Shown here: piece by piece, positions 7,551 through 15,012 of the stretch
Position numbering within the stretch: the first letter of the stretch is position 1
Layout of the letters: each line of letters starts with the position of its first letter
NCBI RefSeq assembly: GCF_011758655.1
Contig: NZ_JAAMPA010000002.1
Location: 186,001-250,000, forward strand
Direction: 5' to 3'
DNA from: Modestobacter marinus
GTDB lineage: Bacteria > Actinomycetota > Actinomycetes > Mycobacteriales > Geodermatophilaceae
Length of the DNA: 64,000 nucleotides
Position numbers and translations under genes: made by a program
Notes under the pieces: model-generated
Told to the model about the DNA's origin: nothing
Database searches by the model: none
The model's input: the letters and a program-made list of their open reading frames with translations, nothing else

Positions 7551-8750
7551 ATGTCGACCGATCCGCGCCCGTTCGCGCGAGCCCAGGTCGCCGCGTCCCG
7601 CCGTCCGGCGGCCGGCTCCCTGGGGGCGGCGCGCTCCGAGGCGGTCGACGTCCTGGTCGTCGGTGCCGGGCTGGCCGGGCTGCACGCCGCCACGCTGCTC
7701 GCCCGGCGGGGCCACGACGTGCTGCTGGCCGAGCGACGTCCGCGCCTCGACTGCGCGATCCGGACCACCGGCATCTTCGTCCGCAAGACCCTCGACGACT
7801 TCCCGCTGCCACCCGACCGCCTCGGGCCGCCGATCCGGCGGGTGGTGCTCTACCCGCCGTCGCTGCGCCGCCCGGTGACGCTGGACAGCGCCCGCGACGA
7901 GTACCGGGTGGGGGACATGGGCGGGCTGTACCTGGCCGCCGCCCGCGCCGCGACCGACGCCGGTGTGCGCCTGGTGTTGGCCACCAGGTACGCCGGTCGG
8001 GGGGAGGGGCACTGGCTGCTGACCGGCCCGGACGGCCCGGTGCGGGTGCGCGCCCGGTTCGTCGTCGGTGCCGACGGCGCCCGCTCGGGGGTCGCCCGGG
8101 ACCTGGGGCTGGACCGCAACCGGCACCTGCTGGTCGGTGGCGAGGAGGTGTTCGCCGTGCCGGGCAGCACCGACCCCCCGGCCTTCCACTGCGTCCTCGA
8201 CCCCTCCCTGGCGCCCGGCTACCTGGCCTGGGTGGTCAACGACGGGGAGCACGCCCACGTGGGCGTGGCCGGGTACCCCGACCGCTTCCCCGACGGCCTG
8301 CGCCGGGCCGTGCAGCGGTTCGGGGCGAGTGCACCCGGGCTGTCCGGCGTGGTCCGGCCGGACGACGTCGAGCTGCGCGGGGGTCCCATCCCGGTGGGCG
8401 GCCTGCTGCGCCGGATCGGCTGCGCGGACGGGCTGCTCGTGGGCGACGCCGCGGGCGCGGTCTCCCCGCTCACCGCCGGTGGGCTCGACCCCTGCCTGCG
8501 GCTGTCCGAGCACGCCGCCGACGTGCTCGACGAGGCGCTGCGGACCGGCCGGCCGGGGGCGCTGGACCGCTACGACGGCGCCGCGCTGCGCCGGAGCTTC
8601 CGCGGGCGGCTGCTGCTGCGCCGGGCGCTGGCCCAGGTCCGCACCCCGGCCATGGCGGCGGCGGCGTCCACCGCGCTGCACACCCCGCTCGGCCGGGCGG
8701 TGGCGCGGCACGTCCTCTTCGGCGACCGGTCCTTCCCGACCCCCGGCTGA
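7551..8750 (+). CDS. FAD-dependent oxidoreductase (geranylgeranyl reductase-like)
   Basis: A 399-residue flavoprotein of the PHBH-fold/geranylgeranyl reductase type. The dinucleotide motif is VVGAGLAGLHAA at about residues 41-52, the middle DG motif is VVGADGARSGVARDL, and the third FAD motif is GLLVGDAAGAVSPLTAGG near residue 300. These enzymes reduce isoprenoid double bonds or hydroxylate aromatics; the substrate is unknown. The first 30 residues before the FAD motif are basic and low in homology, and the start rests on the leaderless promoter just upstream. It is divergent from the MFS/hydrolase/P450 unit, so a shared pathway is possible but not shown. Confidence 0.82.
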   Translation: MSTDPRPFARAQVAASRRPAAGSLGAARSEAVDVLVVGAGLAGLHAATLLARRGHDVLLAERRPRLDCAIRTTGIFVRKTLDDFPLPPDRLGPPIRRVVLYPPSLRRPVTLDSARDEYRVGDMGGLYLAAARAATDAGVRLVLATRYAGRGEGHWLLTGPDGPVRVRARFVVGADGARSGVARDLGLDRNRHLLVGGEEVFAVPGSTDPPAFHCVLDPSLAPGYLAWVVNDGEHAHVGVAGYPDRFPDGLRRAVQRFGASAPGLSGVVRPDDVELRGGPIPVGGLLRRIGCADGLLVGDAAGAVSPLTAGGLDPCLRLSEHAADVLDEALRTGRPGALDRYDGAALRRSFRGRLLLRRALAQVRTPAMAAAASTALHTPLGRAVARHVLFGDRSFPTPG

Positions 8751-8775
8751 CCGCCCCCGGAGCTCAGACCGCTGG

Positions 8776-9489
8776 TCAGACGGCGATGGCGGTGACGAAC
8801 ACGCAGACCCCCTCGCCGTCCGCGGGGTGTGCCCGCAGGCCGACGAGCCGGAGCAGCGCGAGCTCCACCCGGTGGGCCAGCCGGCGGAGCCCGTGGTACT
8901 CCATCGAGCCCGCGGTCCGGACCTCCAGCTGGTCGAACCCGGCCTGCCGGACGTGCTCGGTCAGCATCCAGTCGGGGAGCAGCGTGATGTGCCCCGGCTG
9001 GTAGTAGTGCCCGGGCCCGAAGAACACCGGGGCGCCGCGCAGCACCGTCTTCAGCAGCGAGTGCGGGTGCGTGACGTTCGGGGTGCTGACCAGCAGCCGG
9101 TCCCCGACCCGCAGCATCGACCGGATCGACCGGAGCACCTGCCGCGGGTTCTCCACGTGCTCCAGCGTCTCGACGCAGACGACGATGTCGAAGGGGCCCC
9201 GGGTCTCCTCGGTGAGCTCGGGGTGGTCCAGGTCCAGCCGGGTGATCCAGTCGTGCGGCGGCTCGAGGTCGGTGGGCACCACGTCGAAGCCGGCGTCCTT
9301 CAGCCGCATCGCCAGCGCACCGCACCCGGCCCCGACCTCCAGCACCCGGCCCCCGGCCGGGAGGGCGGCCTGCACGAGGGTCACCGCGTACTCGTGGACC
9401 CCCGGGGCCGCGTGCACGGAGTGGCCGGCGTAGGACCGGACGCTCGCGGTCCGCTGGACGGTCTGGCGCTCCACCCGGGTCACCGGCAC
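8776..9489 (-). CDS. Class I SAM-dependent methyltransferase
   Basis: A 237-residue methyltransferase. Motif I is VLEVGAGCGALA at about residues 50-61, the acidic residue closing strand 2 is in VVPTDLEP, and the CVETLEHVENP stretch is the typical motif of UbiG/Methyltransf_11-like enzymes. The start is a GTG at 9489; another GTG two codons on (9483) is equally possible. It converges with the flavoprotein gene and is divergent from the alpha-CTD-like gene. The acceptor molecule is unknown; the loop around VFFGPGHYYQPGHIT resembles methyltransferases of cell-surface glycan clusters, but that is weak. Confidence 0.8.
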   Translation of the reverse strand: MPVTRVERQTVQRTASVRSYAGHSVHAAPGVHEYAVTLVQAALPAGGRVLEVGAGCGALAMRLKDAGFDVVPTDLEPPHDWITRLDLDHPELTEETRGPFDIVVCVETLEHVENPRQVLRSIRSMLRVGDRLLVSTPNVTHPHSLLKTVLRGAPVFFGPGHYYQPGHITLLPDWMLTEHVRQAGFDQLEVRTAGSMEYHGLRRLAHRVELALLRLVGLRAHPADGEGVCVFVTAIAV

Positions 9490-9599
9490 AGGGTGCCAGG
9501 ACCCCGCCCGGACGGCGATCCGAAGCCCGAGCGGGCCCCTGCGGGGGCAGCACCCGGCGCCCTGCCGCCCGCCGGAGGCGCGGGCGATACGTTGGGCGC

Positions 9600-10307
9600 A
9601 TGTCGAACAGCTCGTCGCGGGACGTGCCCGGGAGCACCGTCCGCGAGCTGGGCCTGCCCGCCCGCGCGGTGACCGCGCTGCACCGGGCCGGGGTCGACAC
9701 CGTGGCCGACCTGGCCGCGCTCACCCGGGCGGAGCTGTCCGGGATCGCCGGGCTGGGCCCGGGGTCGATCGCCGCGATCCGCGCCGTCGTGCCCGAACCG
9801 TCCACCGGCACCGCCCGCCCGGCGCAGACCCGGCCGGCGCAGCCCCGGCCGGCGCAGCCCCGGCCGGCGCAGCCCCGGACCGAGCCGGAGCCGGTCGAGG
9901 AGGAGTCGCCGGACGCGCCGGCGATCCCGTCGTTCGACTCGTTGCGCGACCCGCGGCGGCGGACGGCGTTCGACCTGCTCGTGCCGGCGACCTCGCCGGA
10001 GCCCACCCCGCCTGCCGAGCCCACCCCGCCTGCCGAGCTCGCCCCGCCAGCCGAGCCCGCACCGTCGGCCGAGCCCGCACCGTCGGCCGAGCCCGCCCGG
10101 GTGCAGGGCCCCGCCCGGAGGCAGGACCCCGCCCGGAGGCAGGACCCCGCCCCGGCGGCCACGCCGCGGCCGGCGACGCCGCCCCCGGCCGAGTACGCCG
10201 ACCTGCTGCGGTGGGCCGCCCACCTGACGGTCGCGGCGGCGGCCGTCCCGCTGCGGGTGGCCCGGTGGTCGGTCCGGGAGTCACTGCGCCGGCTGAGCGG
10301 CGCCTGA
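9600..10307 (+). CDS. Alpha-CTD-like helix-hairpin-helix protein with Pro-rich repeats
   Basis: A 235-residue protein with an unusual build. Residues 12-64 match the fold pattern of the RNA polymerase alpha subunit C-terminal domain: VRELGLPARAVTALHRAG, then VDTVADLAALTRAEL and the helix-hairpin-helix GIAGLGPGSIAAIRA. In alpha-CTD this region binds UP-element DNA and activators. It is followed by a long disordered tail built of repeats (PAQPR four times; PAEPAPS-like units five times; PARRQD twice) and ends in an amphipathic helix (residues about 198-235) rich in Ala, Trp and Arg. No catalytic motif is seen. It may be a nucleoid or RNA-polymerase-associated protein; this is inference. ATG at 9600 has no strong ribosome site. 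Confidence 0.72.
   Translation: MSNSSSRDVPGSTVRELGLPARAVTALHRAGVDTVADLAALTRAELSGIAGLGPGSIAAIRAVVPEPSTGTARPAQTRPAQPRPAQPRPAQPRTEPEPVEEESPDAPAIPSFDSLRDPRRRTAFDLLVPATSPEPTPPAEPTPPAELAPPAEPAPSAEPAPSAEPARVQGPARRQDPARRQDPAPAATPRPATPPPAEYADLLRWAAHLTVAAAAVPLRVARWSVRESLRRLSGA
9816..9875 (+). repeat. Four 15-bp in-frame tandem repeats
   Basis: Three exact copies of CGGCCGGCGCAGCCC (9831-9845, 9846-9860, 9861-9875) follow one near copy (9816-9830). They are in frame and encode the five-residue unit PAQ(P/T)R four times. Copy number is likely to vary between strains by slippage. Confidence 0.9.
9999..10088 (+). repeat. Five 18-bp in-frame tandem repeats
   Basis: Units begin with GAGCCC or GAGCTC and encode PTPPAE, PTPPAE, LAPPAE, PAPSAE, PAPSAE-like hexapeptides. 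Units 1 and 2 are identical, and units 4 and 5 are identical. A further 18-bp unit is duplicated exactly at 10109-10126 and 10127-10144. All fall in the disordered part of the alpha-CTD-like protein. Confidence 0.88.
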
Positions 10308-10322
10308 CCACAGCCCGTCCGA

Positions 10323-10348
10323 CCGGCGGGGGCAGCCTGCCCCGCCGG
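10323..10348. terminator. Hairpin terminator between convergent genes
   Basis: The arms CCGGCGGGGGCA (10323-10334) and TGCCCCGCCGG (10338-10348) pair over 11 bp with one bulged G and a three-base loop. It sits between the stops of the alpha-CTD-like gene and the alcohol dehydrogenase gene. There is no T-run, as usual for actinobacteria. Confidence 0.65.
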
Positions 10349-10349
10349 C

Positions 10350-11360
10350 TCAGAACTGGAAGACGATCCGGGCGGGCACGTGCCCGGCGAGCACGTCGTC
10401 CATCGCCTCGTTGACGTCGTCGAGCTTGCGGTCGGCAGTGACGACGCGGGTGCGGCCGGCGGCGTGCAGGGCGAAGACGTCGGCGAGGTCGTTGCGGGTG
10501 CCGACGATCGACCCGATCACCGTCTTGCCGGCCAGCACGGTGTCGAAGATCGGGAGCTGCATGGTCCCGTCGGCCGGCAGCGCCACGCAGACCAGCCGGC
10601 CGCCGCGCCGCAGCGACCGGTAGGCCTGGTCGAAGGAGGCCGGCGCGGCGGCGAGCGCGACGGCGACGTCGGCGCCACCGAGGGCCTGGATCGCGGCGAC
10701 GGGGTCGGTGGTGGCCGCGTTGACCACCTCGTCGGCGCCGAGCTCGCGGGCCATCTGCAGCTTGTCGTCCTGGACGTCGACGGCGACGACGAAGCCGCCG
10801 GCGATCCGGGCGTACTGCAGGGCCAGGTGGCCCAGCCCGCCGATGCCGAAGACGGCGACGGTCTCGGCCGGGGCGACCCGGGCGACCCTGATCGCCTTGT
10901 AGGTGGTGACGCCAGCGCAGGTGAGCGGGGCGGCGTCGGTGCTGGAGACGCCGTCGGGGACGGGTGTGGCGAAGTCGGCGGCGACGACGGCGTACTCGGC
11001 GAGGGCGCCGTCGACGGAGTAGCCGGAGTTCTGCTGGGACTCGCAGAGCGTCTCCCAGCCCCCGATGCAGTGCCGGCACTGCCCGCAGGCCGACCCCAGC
11101 CAGGCGATCGCGACCCGGTCGCCGATCGCCCGGGTGGTGACGCCCTCGCCCAGCTCCTCGACGAGGCCGATGCCCTCGTGCCCGGGCGTGAAGGGTGGCG
11201 TGGGCTTGACCGGCCAGTCGCCGCGCGCGGCGTGGATGTCGGTGTGGCAGAGCCCGCTCGCCTGCATCCGGACCAGCACCTGCCCGGGCCCCGGCCGGGG
11301 GGCGGGCACGTCCTGGACCTGGAGGGGTGCACCGAGTGAGGTGACGACGGCGGCCTTCAT
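10350..11360 (-). CDS. adhP: Zinc-dependent alcohol dehydrogenase
   Basis: A 336-residue medium-chain dehydrogenase of the AdhA/AdhP class that interconverts primary alcohols and aldehydes with NAD(H). Catalytic zinc ligands are Cys 38 (GLCHTD), His 61-Glu 62 (PGHEG) and Cys in PLTCAGVTTYKA. The structural-zinc lobe is CGQCRHC...C. The cofactor motif is GIGGLGHLALQ. ATG at 11360 has a GGAG ribosome site and fits the family N-terminus (MKAAVV); the longer frame upstream is spurious. It is divergent from a universal stress protein with a DosR-box-like palindrome between them, suggesting hypoxia or redox-stress control. Confidence 0.92.
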   Translation of the reverse strand: MKAAVVTSLGAPLQVQDVPAPRPGPGQVLVRMQASGLCHTDIHAARGDWPVKPTPPFTPGHEGIGLVEELGEGVTTRAIGDRVAIAWLGSACGQCRHCIGGWETLCESQQNSGYSVDGALAEYAVVAADFATPVPDGVSSTDAAPLTCAGVTTYKAIRVARVAPAETVAVFGIGGLGHLALQYARIAGGFVVAVDVQDDKLQMARELGADEVVNAATTDPVAAIQALGGADVAVALAAAPASFDQAYRSLRRGGRLVCVALPADGTMQLPIFDTVLAGKTVIGSIVGTRNDLADVFALHAAGRTRVVTADRKLDDVNEAMDDVLAGHVPARIVFQF

Positions 11361-11443
11361 GGGCTTCTCCGTTTCGGCAGGGGGGCGTCCCGGTGGTGGG
11401 GCGCCGCGACGTCGACGATCACGGCAGCCGGCGGCCCCGGGCA

Positions 11444-11458
11444 GGGGCCAACGTCCCC
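11444..11458. promoter_or_regulatory. DosR/DevR-box-like palindrome
   Basis: The site reads GGGGACGTTGGCCCC on the minus strand. It resembles the mycobacterial DosR box (GGGAC...GNCCC half-sites). It lies 84 bases before the alcohol dehydrogenase start and about 150 before the universal stress protein start. Two similar sites occur at 12944 and 13725. Confidence 0.5.
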
Positions 11459-11611
11459 GGCCGGCGGGACGAGGGCCTCCTGCGCCGGTCGCCTGGGACG
11501 GCGACCGTCGAGGGTGCCTGGAACCGTCCGGGCCGGGAGCCCCGAGCACCGCGCCGGGGTCGCCGCGCCCGCCCGCACCGGGACCCCCACCGCACTGGAA
11601 CGGAGCACCTC

Positions 11612-12274
11612 GTGGAGACCGTCGTCTACGTCGCCGTCGTCATCGCCCTCTGGGTCCTCACCGGCCTCGCCGCCGTGGTCGTGCTGCTCGCCCGGCAGGG
11701 CCACCGCGCGGGGGCGTGGTACCTGATGGGCGCCGTCCTGGGGCCGCTGTTCGTCCCGATCGCCGCCGAGCGTGCCCGCCGGGACGTCGCGGTGCTGGAG
11801 CGCGCGGACGGCGGGCGCCCGGGCGGTGACCCGGGCCGGCTGACCGTCGTCGTCGGGGTGGACGGCTCGACCGAGTCCGACCAGGCGGTCCGGGCGGCCG
11901 GGCAGCTGTTCGCCGGTGCGACGTTCGTCCTGGTGAGCGTGCTGGACCCGGACGAGGGCGAGTTCCCCGACGACCCCCGGCGCGCGGCCGCCCACGACCT
12001 GCTCACCGACCGGGCGAGCTGGCTGCCGGAGGGCGCCGTGGTGGAGATCGGCTGCGGGCAGCCCGCGAGGGTGCTGCAGGAGGTCGCCATCGCCGAGTCC
12101 GCCGACGTCCTCGTGCTCGGTCGTCGCGGGCGGGGCTTCTCCCGCCGGTTGATGGGCAGCGTCGCCGCGCGGCTGATGCACGAGGCCGCCGTGCCGGTGG
12201 TGGTGGCGCCCGACGCGGTCGTCCGGGAGCAGGAGGTGCCGACCGCGTCGGGTCAGGAGCGGCCGGCCCGCTGA
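11612..12274 (+). CDS. Membrane-anchored universal stress protein
   Basis: A 220-residue protein with two N-terminal hydrophobic helices (about residues 3-28 and 36-52) and then one UspA domain from about residue 75 (TVVVGVDGSTESDQAV). The ATP-loop is GRRGRGFSRRLMGSVA, with eight instead of the usual nine residues between the second Gly and the GS pair, so nucleotide binding might be altered. GTG at 11612 is chosen: it has a GGAACGGAG ribosome site and begins exactly at the first membrane helix. Most USPs are soluble, so the anchor is notable. It is divergent from the alcohol dehydrogenase and part of a dormancy-like cluster. Confidence 0.82.
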   Translation: METVVYVAVVIALWVLTGLAAVVVLLARQGHRAGAWYLMGAVLGPLFVPIAAERARRDVAVLERADGGRPGGDPGRLTVVVGVDGSTESDQAVRAAGQLFAGATFVLVSVLDPDEGEFPDDPRRAAAHDLLTDRASWLPEGAVVEIGCGQPARVLQEVAIAESADVLVLGRRGRGFSRRLMGSVAARLMHEAAVPVVVAPDAVVREQEVPTASGQERPAR

Positions 12275-12284
12275 CCGGACGCGG

Positions 12285-12848
12285 TCAGGCCCGCGGGGCG
12301 GACGGGGCGGTGGCCCGGTCGGCCAGCAGGCCGGCCAGCTCCTCGGCGATCTCCCCGGCCCACGCCTGCACGGCCGCCCAGTCCCGGAAGTCGCCGACCG
12401 GTGCGCGCATGGCCGTGACCATGGCCCGCTCGCCGATCCCCAGGCGGTGCGGGTCCAGCCGCCCCGGCAGGACCCGGTGCCCGCGGGCGCGCACGGACGA
12501 CCGGATCGGCTCGGCGTCGTGCGGCTCGTCCGGCGGGAAGGGGGGTGCGCCGATGGGCCCGCTGCTCAGCAGCCAGACCGGCCGGCCCCGCAGCGCCGGG
12601 GCGTGCGCCGCCGCGTAGTGCCGGGCGGGCTCCAGCCACCGGCCGGCGTACACGCCGCTGCCCAGCACCACCGCGTCGAAGCCGCCCGGCTCGGGGTCGC
12701 GCTCCACCGGGACGACGACGGCGACGAGCCCGCAGCTCCGGCCGGCCGCGGACTCCTGCAGGTCCCGGGCGACCGCGCCGGCGATCTCGGCCGTGGAGCC
12801 GTGCCGGCTGGCCACGGTCACCAGGACCCGCGGTGGGGATGTGCTCAT
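12285..12848 (-). CDS. Flavodoxin domain protein
   Basis: A 187-residue flavodoxin-like protein. The FMN phosphate loop is VASRHGSTAEIA near residues 12-23. VVLGSGVYAGRWLEPAR around residue 60 is the pattern of menaquinone-dependent protoporphyrinogen oxidase (HemG)-like flavodoxins, which actinobacteria often use as electron carriers under stress. ATG at 12848 follows an AGAGGAACG ribosome site. It converges with the membrane-anchored USP gene. A DosR-box-like site lies 96 bases upstream of its start. Electron partners cannot be told. Confidence 0.83.
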   Translation of the reverse strand: MSTSPPRVLVTVASRHGSTAEIAGAVARDLQESAAGRSCGLVAVVVPVERDPEPGGFDAVVLGSGVYAGRWLEPARHYAAAHAPALRGRPVWLLSSGPIGAPPFPPDEPHDAEPIRSSVRARGHRVLPGRLDPHRLGIGERAMVTAMRAPVGDFRDWAAVQAWAGEIAEELAGLLADRATAPSAPRA

Positions 12849-12943
12849 CGTCGTTCCTCTCGGCGACCGACCTGACCGGTGTGCTGCCGTCAGGGTCGGC
12901 GCTCGGCGGTGTGGCGCGCCGGGGTCCCGGGTCCTGCGGGTCA

Positions 12944-12957
12944 GGGACCTTCGGCCC
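12944..12957. promoter_or_regulatory. DosR/DevR-box-like palindrome
   Basis: GGGACCTTCGGCCC lies 96 bases upstream of the flavodoxin start. It is the closest of the three sites in this cluster to the mycobacterial DosR box as I know it. Confidence 0.55.
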
Positions 12958-12977
12958 GCCCCGGACGCGGGCCCGGG

Positions 12978-13631
12978 TCAGCTCCGGTCGGCGCCGCCGG
13001 GGTCCGCTCCATCGGTGGAGACGCGCACCGCCACGACGCCGGGCACGGTCCGGGCCAGGGTCTCCACGGCCGCCCGGTCACCCGCGTCGGGGCTCGTGCC
13101 GGCGGGGGCGTCGTGGGAACGCCGGACGGTGGCGACGCCGTCGGCGACCGCCACGTCCCACGCGCCGGGTTCCTGCGTGTAGCCCTCCACCAGGCCGAGC
13201 AGGTCGGCGCGGATCTCCTCGTCGGGCCGGACCAGGCTGCGCAGCAGGTCCCGCCGGCTGACGATGCCGGCCAGCCGCTCCCCGTCCAGCACCGGCGCGC
13301 TGCGCACGCGGTCGTCGACGAACAGCCGGGCGACGTCGGCGACGTCCGCGGTGACGGGCACCGTCCGGACCGACGTGGTCATCACGCCCCGGACGAGCAG
13401 GGCCGGCGGCGCGTCCGGCGCCGGCGTGCGGAGCAGGTGCAGCCGGGGGTCCGGGGGCAGCCGGTCCCGCAGGACGTCGGCCTCGGCGACGATCCCGACC
13501 AGTGCACCGTCGTCGTCGACCACCGGCAGGGCGGCGAAGCCCCGCTCGGCCAGGACCTCGGCGGCGTACTTGGCGGAGGTCTCCGGCCCCACGGTGACCA
13601 CCTCGCGCGTCATGACGTCCCTGACCTGCAC
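12978..13631 (-). CDS. CBS-pair and BON domain protein
   Basis: A 217-residue soluble protein. Two CBS motifs (residues about 1-60, VRDVMTREVVTVGPET..., and 80-135, VRGVMTTSVRTVPVT...) form a Bateman module that usually binds adenosine nucleotides. A C-terminal BON-like domain (about 150-210) follows. GTG at 13631 is selected because GGAGGAG lies directly upstream and the protein begins at the first CBS domain; the long upstream frame is spurious. Hypoxia-induced CBS proteins are a hallmark of the DosR regulon in mycobacteria. Here it is divergent from a two-domain USP with a DosR-like site in between. Probably a redox or energy sensor. Confidence 0.85.
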   Translation of the reverse strand: MQVRDVMTREVVTVGPETSAKYAAEVLAERGFAALPVVDDDGALVGIVAEADVLRDRLPPDPRLHLLRTPAPDAPPALLVRGVMTTSVRTVPVTADVADVARLFVDDRVRSAPVLDGERLAGIVSRRDLLRSLVRPDEEIRADLLGLVEGYTQEPGAWDVAVADGVATVRRSHDAPAGTSPDAGDRAAVETLARTVPGVVAVRVSTDGADPGGADRS

Positions 13632-13724
13632 GGCTCCTCCAGCTCCCCAGCGGTGTCCTCGGCGGTGCCCTCGACCGTAGAGCCGCCGGCACGTCCCCCG
13701 CAGGGTCCGGCGCGGGTGCCGATC

Positions 13725-13739
13725 GGGACCTTGGACCCC
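13725..13739. promoter_or_regulatory. DosR/DevR-box-like palindrome
   Basis: GGGACCTTGGACCCC lies in the 206-base divergent region, 94 bases before the CBS-BON start and 99 bases before the USP start. A weaker half-match (GGGGCCGAGTCC) is at about 13792. Confidence 0.5.
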
Positions 13740-13837
13740 GCCGGCGGGGACGTGCGCCCGTCCCCGCCGCCCGGCCACCCGGCGAGGGTGGGGCCGAGTC
13801 CGGCGGCGCGGCCGGACCGGGACCCGAGGAGGCCGTG

Positions 13838-14812
13838 ATGGGCGAGGCGACGGAGCGGAGCGGCCGATCGGGAGCGACCGAGGGCGCCGGCCGGCCGCGC
13901 GTGGTGGTCGGCGTCGACGGGTCGGCGGTGTCACAGGAGGCCCTGGGCTGGGCGCTGGCCGCGGCCGGCCGCCGGGGTGCGGTGCTGGAGGTGGTGTCCA
14001 CCTACCCGATCGACATCTGGTGGGCCGACGCCTACCTGACGGACCGGACCTGGGTGGAGACGGTGCGGGTGGATGCCGAGGCCCGGACCCGCGCGCTGGT
14101 CGAGGAGGCACTGCGGGGGTCGGTCACCGGCGGCACCGTCCCGGTCAAGGTGGTCGTCGTGCCCGGGGCGCCGGCCGAGCACCTGGTCCGGCTCTCCGCG
14201 GGGGCGGACCTGCTGGTCGTGGGCAGCCGCGGACGGGGCGCCGTGCGCAGCACGCTGCTCGGCTCGGTGGCGCTGCACTGCTCCACCCGCGCGTCGTGCC
14301 CGGTGGTCGTCGTGCACCCGCAGGAACCGGCCGGCCACGCCCGCGTGGTGGTGGGGCTGGACGGCTCGGCGGCGTCCCGGGCCGCCCTGGCGCACGCCGC
14401 CACGATGGCAGCCGAGCTGGGCGCGGAGGTGGAGGGCGTCGCCGCCTGGCGGCTGCCGACCTACTGGAGCGACGTCTCCGTGATGCTCCTGGACTCCGCG
14501 ACCGAGATCCGCGACGCGGCGGAGCGCCGGGCGCAGGAGATGGTCACCGCGGTGCTCGGCCCCGAGCCGCGGGTGCCGGTGTCGATCGTGGCCGTGGAGG
14601 GCCCGGCGGGGGACGCGCTCGTGCAGCGCGCGGCCGGTGCGGCGCTCCTGGTCGTCGGCAGCCGGAGCCGCAGCCGGCTGCCGGGGGTGCTGCTCGGCTC
14701 GATCGCCCTGCACTGCGTGGTGCACGCCCCCTGCCCGGTGATGGTCGTGCACCCCGGAGCCCCGGCCGACGCGCCGCACCCGGAGGCAGAGCTGGCCGAC
14801 GCCGGCAGCTGA
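13838..14812 (+). CDS. Tandem-domain universal stress protein
   Basis: A 324-residue protein with two UspA domains. Domain 1 begins at VVVGVDGSAVSQEALGWA, with ATP loop GSRGRGAVRSTLLGSVA. Domain 2 begins at VVVGLDGSAASRAALAHA, with GSRSRSRLPGVLLGSIA. Both loops keep the G-x2-G/S-x9-GS spacing, although domain 2 has Ser in place of the second Gly. The ATG at 13838 is preferred to the GTG three bases before because GAGGAGG ends five bases ahead of it. Such tandem USPs bind ATP and help survival under hypoxia or starvation. Divergent from the CBS-BON gene. Confidence 0.9.
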   Translation: MGEATERSGRSGATEGAGRPRVVVGVDGSAVSQEALGWALAAAGRRGAVLEVVSTYPIDIWWADAYLTDRTWVETVRVDAEARTRALVEEALRGSVTGGTVPVKVVVVPGAPAEHLVRLSAGADLLVVGSRGRGAVRSTLLGSVALHCSTRASCPVVVVHPQEPAGHARVVVGLDGSAASRAALAHAATMAAELGAEVEGVAAWRLPTYWSDVSVMLLDSATEIRDAAERRAQEMVTAVLGPEPRVPVSIVAVEGPAGDALVQRAAGAALLVVGSRSRSRLPGVLLGSIALHCVVHAPCPVMVVHPGAPADAPHPEAELADAGS

Positions 14813-14813
14813 C

Positions 14814-14829
14814 CCCCACGCGCGTGGGG
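14814..14829 (+). terminator. Palindromic hairpin after USP gene
   Basis: CCCCACGCGCGTGGGG is a perfect 16-base palindrome beginning two bases after the USP stop codon. It probably ends the USP transcript before the riboswitch leader. Confidence 0.5.
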
Positions 14830-14886
14830 CGACTCGCCGTCCGGGCTCGCGCGGAAGGGTGAAGCCTGCTTCACTGGTCTACGTCG

Positions 14887-15006
14887 TGGAGGGGAGTACC
14901 CCACGCCACCCCGTCGTCAGCACGGCCCACGTGGCCCGGCGGGGCGGGGCTCCCGGGCAGCCGTCCGGGAGCGGGGGAGACCTCCGGTCGCAACCTGACC
15001 GGGAGG
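14887..15006 (+). ncRNA. yybP-ykoY manganese riboswitch
   Basis: The leader of terC carries the hallmark parts of the yybP-ykoY class. GGAGG (14888-14892) pairs with CCTCC (14981-14985) to make P1. GGAGTA (14893-14898) is the first conserved loop. GTCGTCA (14913-14919) is the conserved metal-site loop, and AGA (14978-14980) stands before the P1 3' strand. CCCC after GGAGTA can pair with the G-run before AGA (P2), and a 7-bp side hairpin lies at about 14951-14972. The same CCTCCGGTC can instead pair with GACCGGGAGG (14997-15006), which contains the ribosome site for the GTG at 15013. Metal binding would therefore free the ribosome site: an ON switch. This class senses Mn2+. Confidence 0.88.
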
Positions 15007-15012
15007 TGCCCT

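Noticed and set aside
7374..8711. Upstream extension of the MFS transporter frame
   Set aside because: These residues are Arg/Pro/Gly-rich shadow of the flavoprotein gene; the transporter family starts at the ATG at 7373.
9816..10144. Mobile or regulatory DNA repeats
   Set aside because: All units are multiples of three and in frame inside one gene, so they are protein repeats, not a separate element.
10350..11360. Assignment of this dehydrogenase as the intact formaldehyde (mycothiol) dehydrogenase
   Set aside because: Its sequence fits AdhA/AdhP-type alcohol dehydrogenases and lacks the GRGGA..SSWYGDC block present in the relic at 49865-50272.
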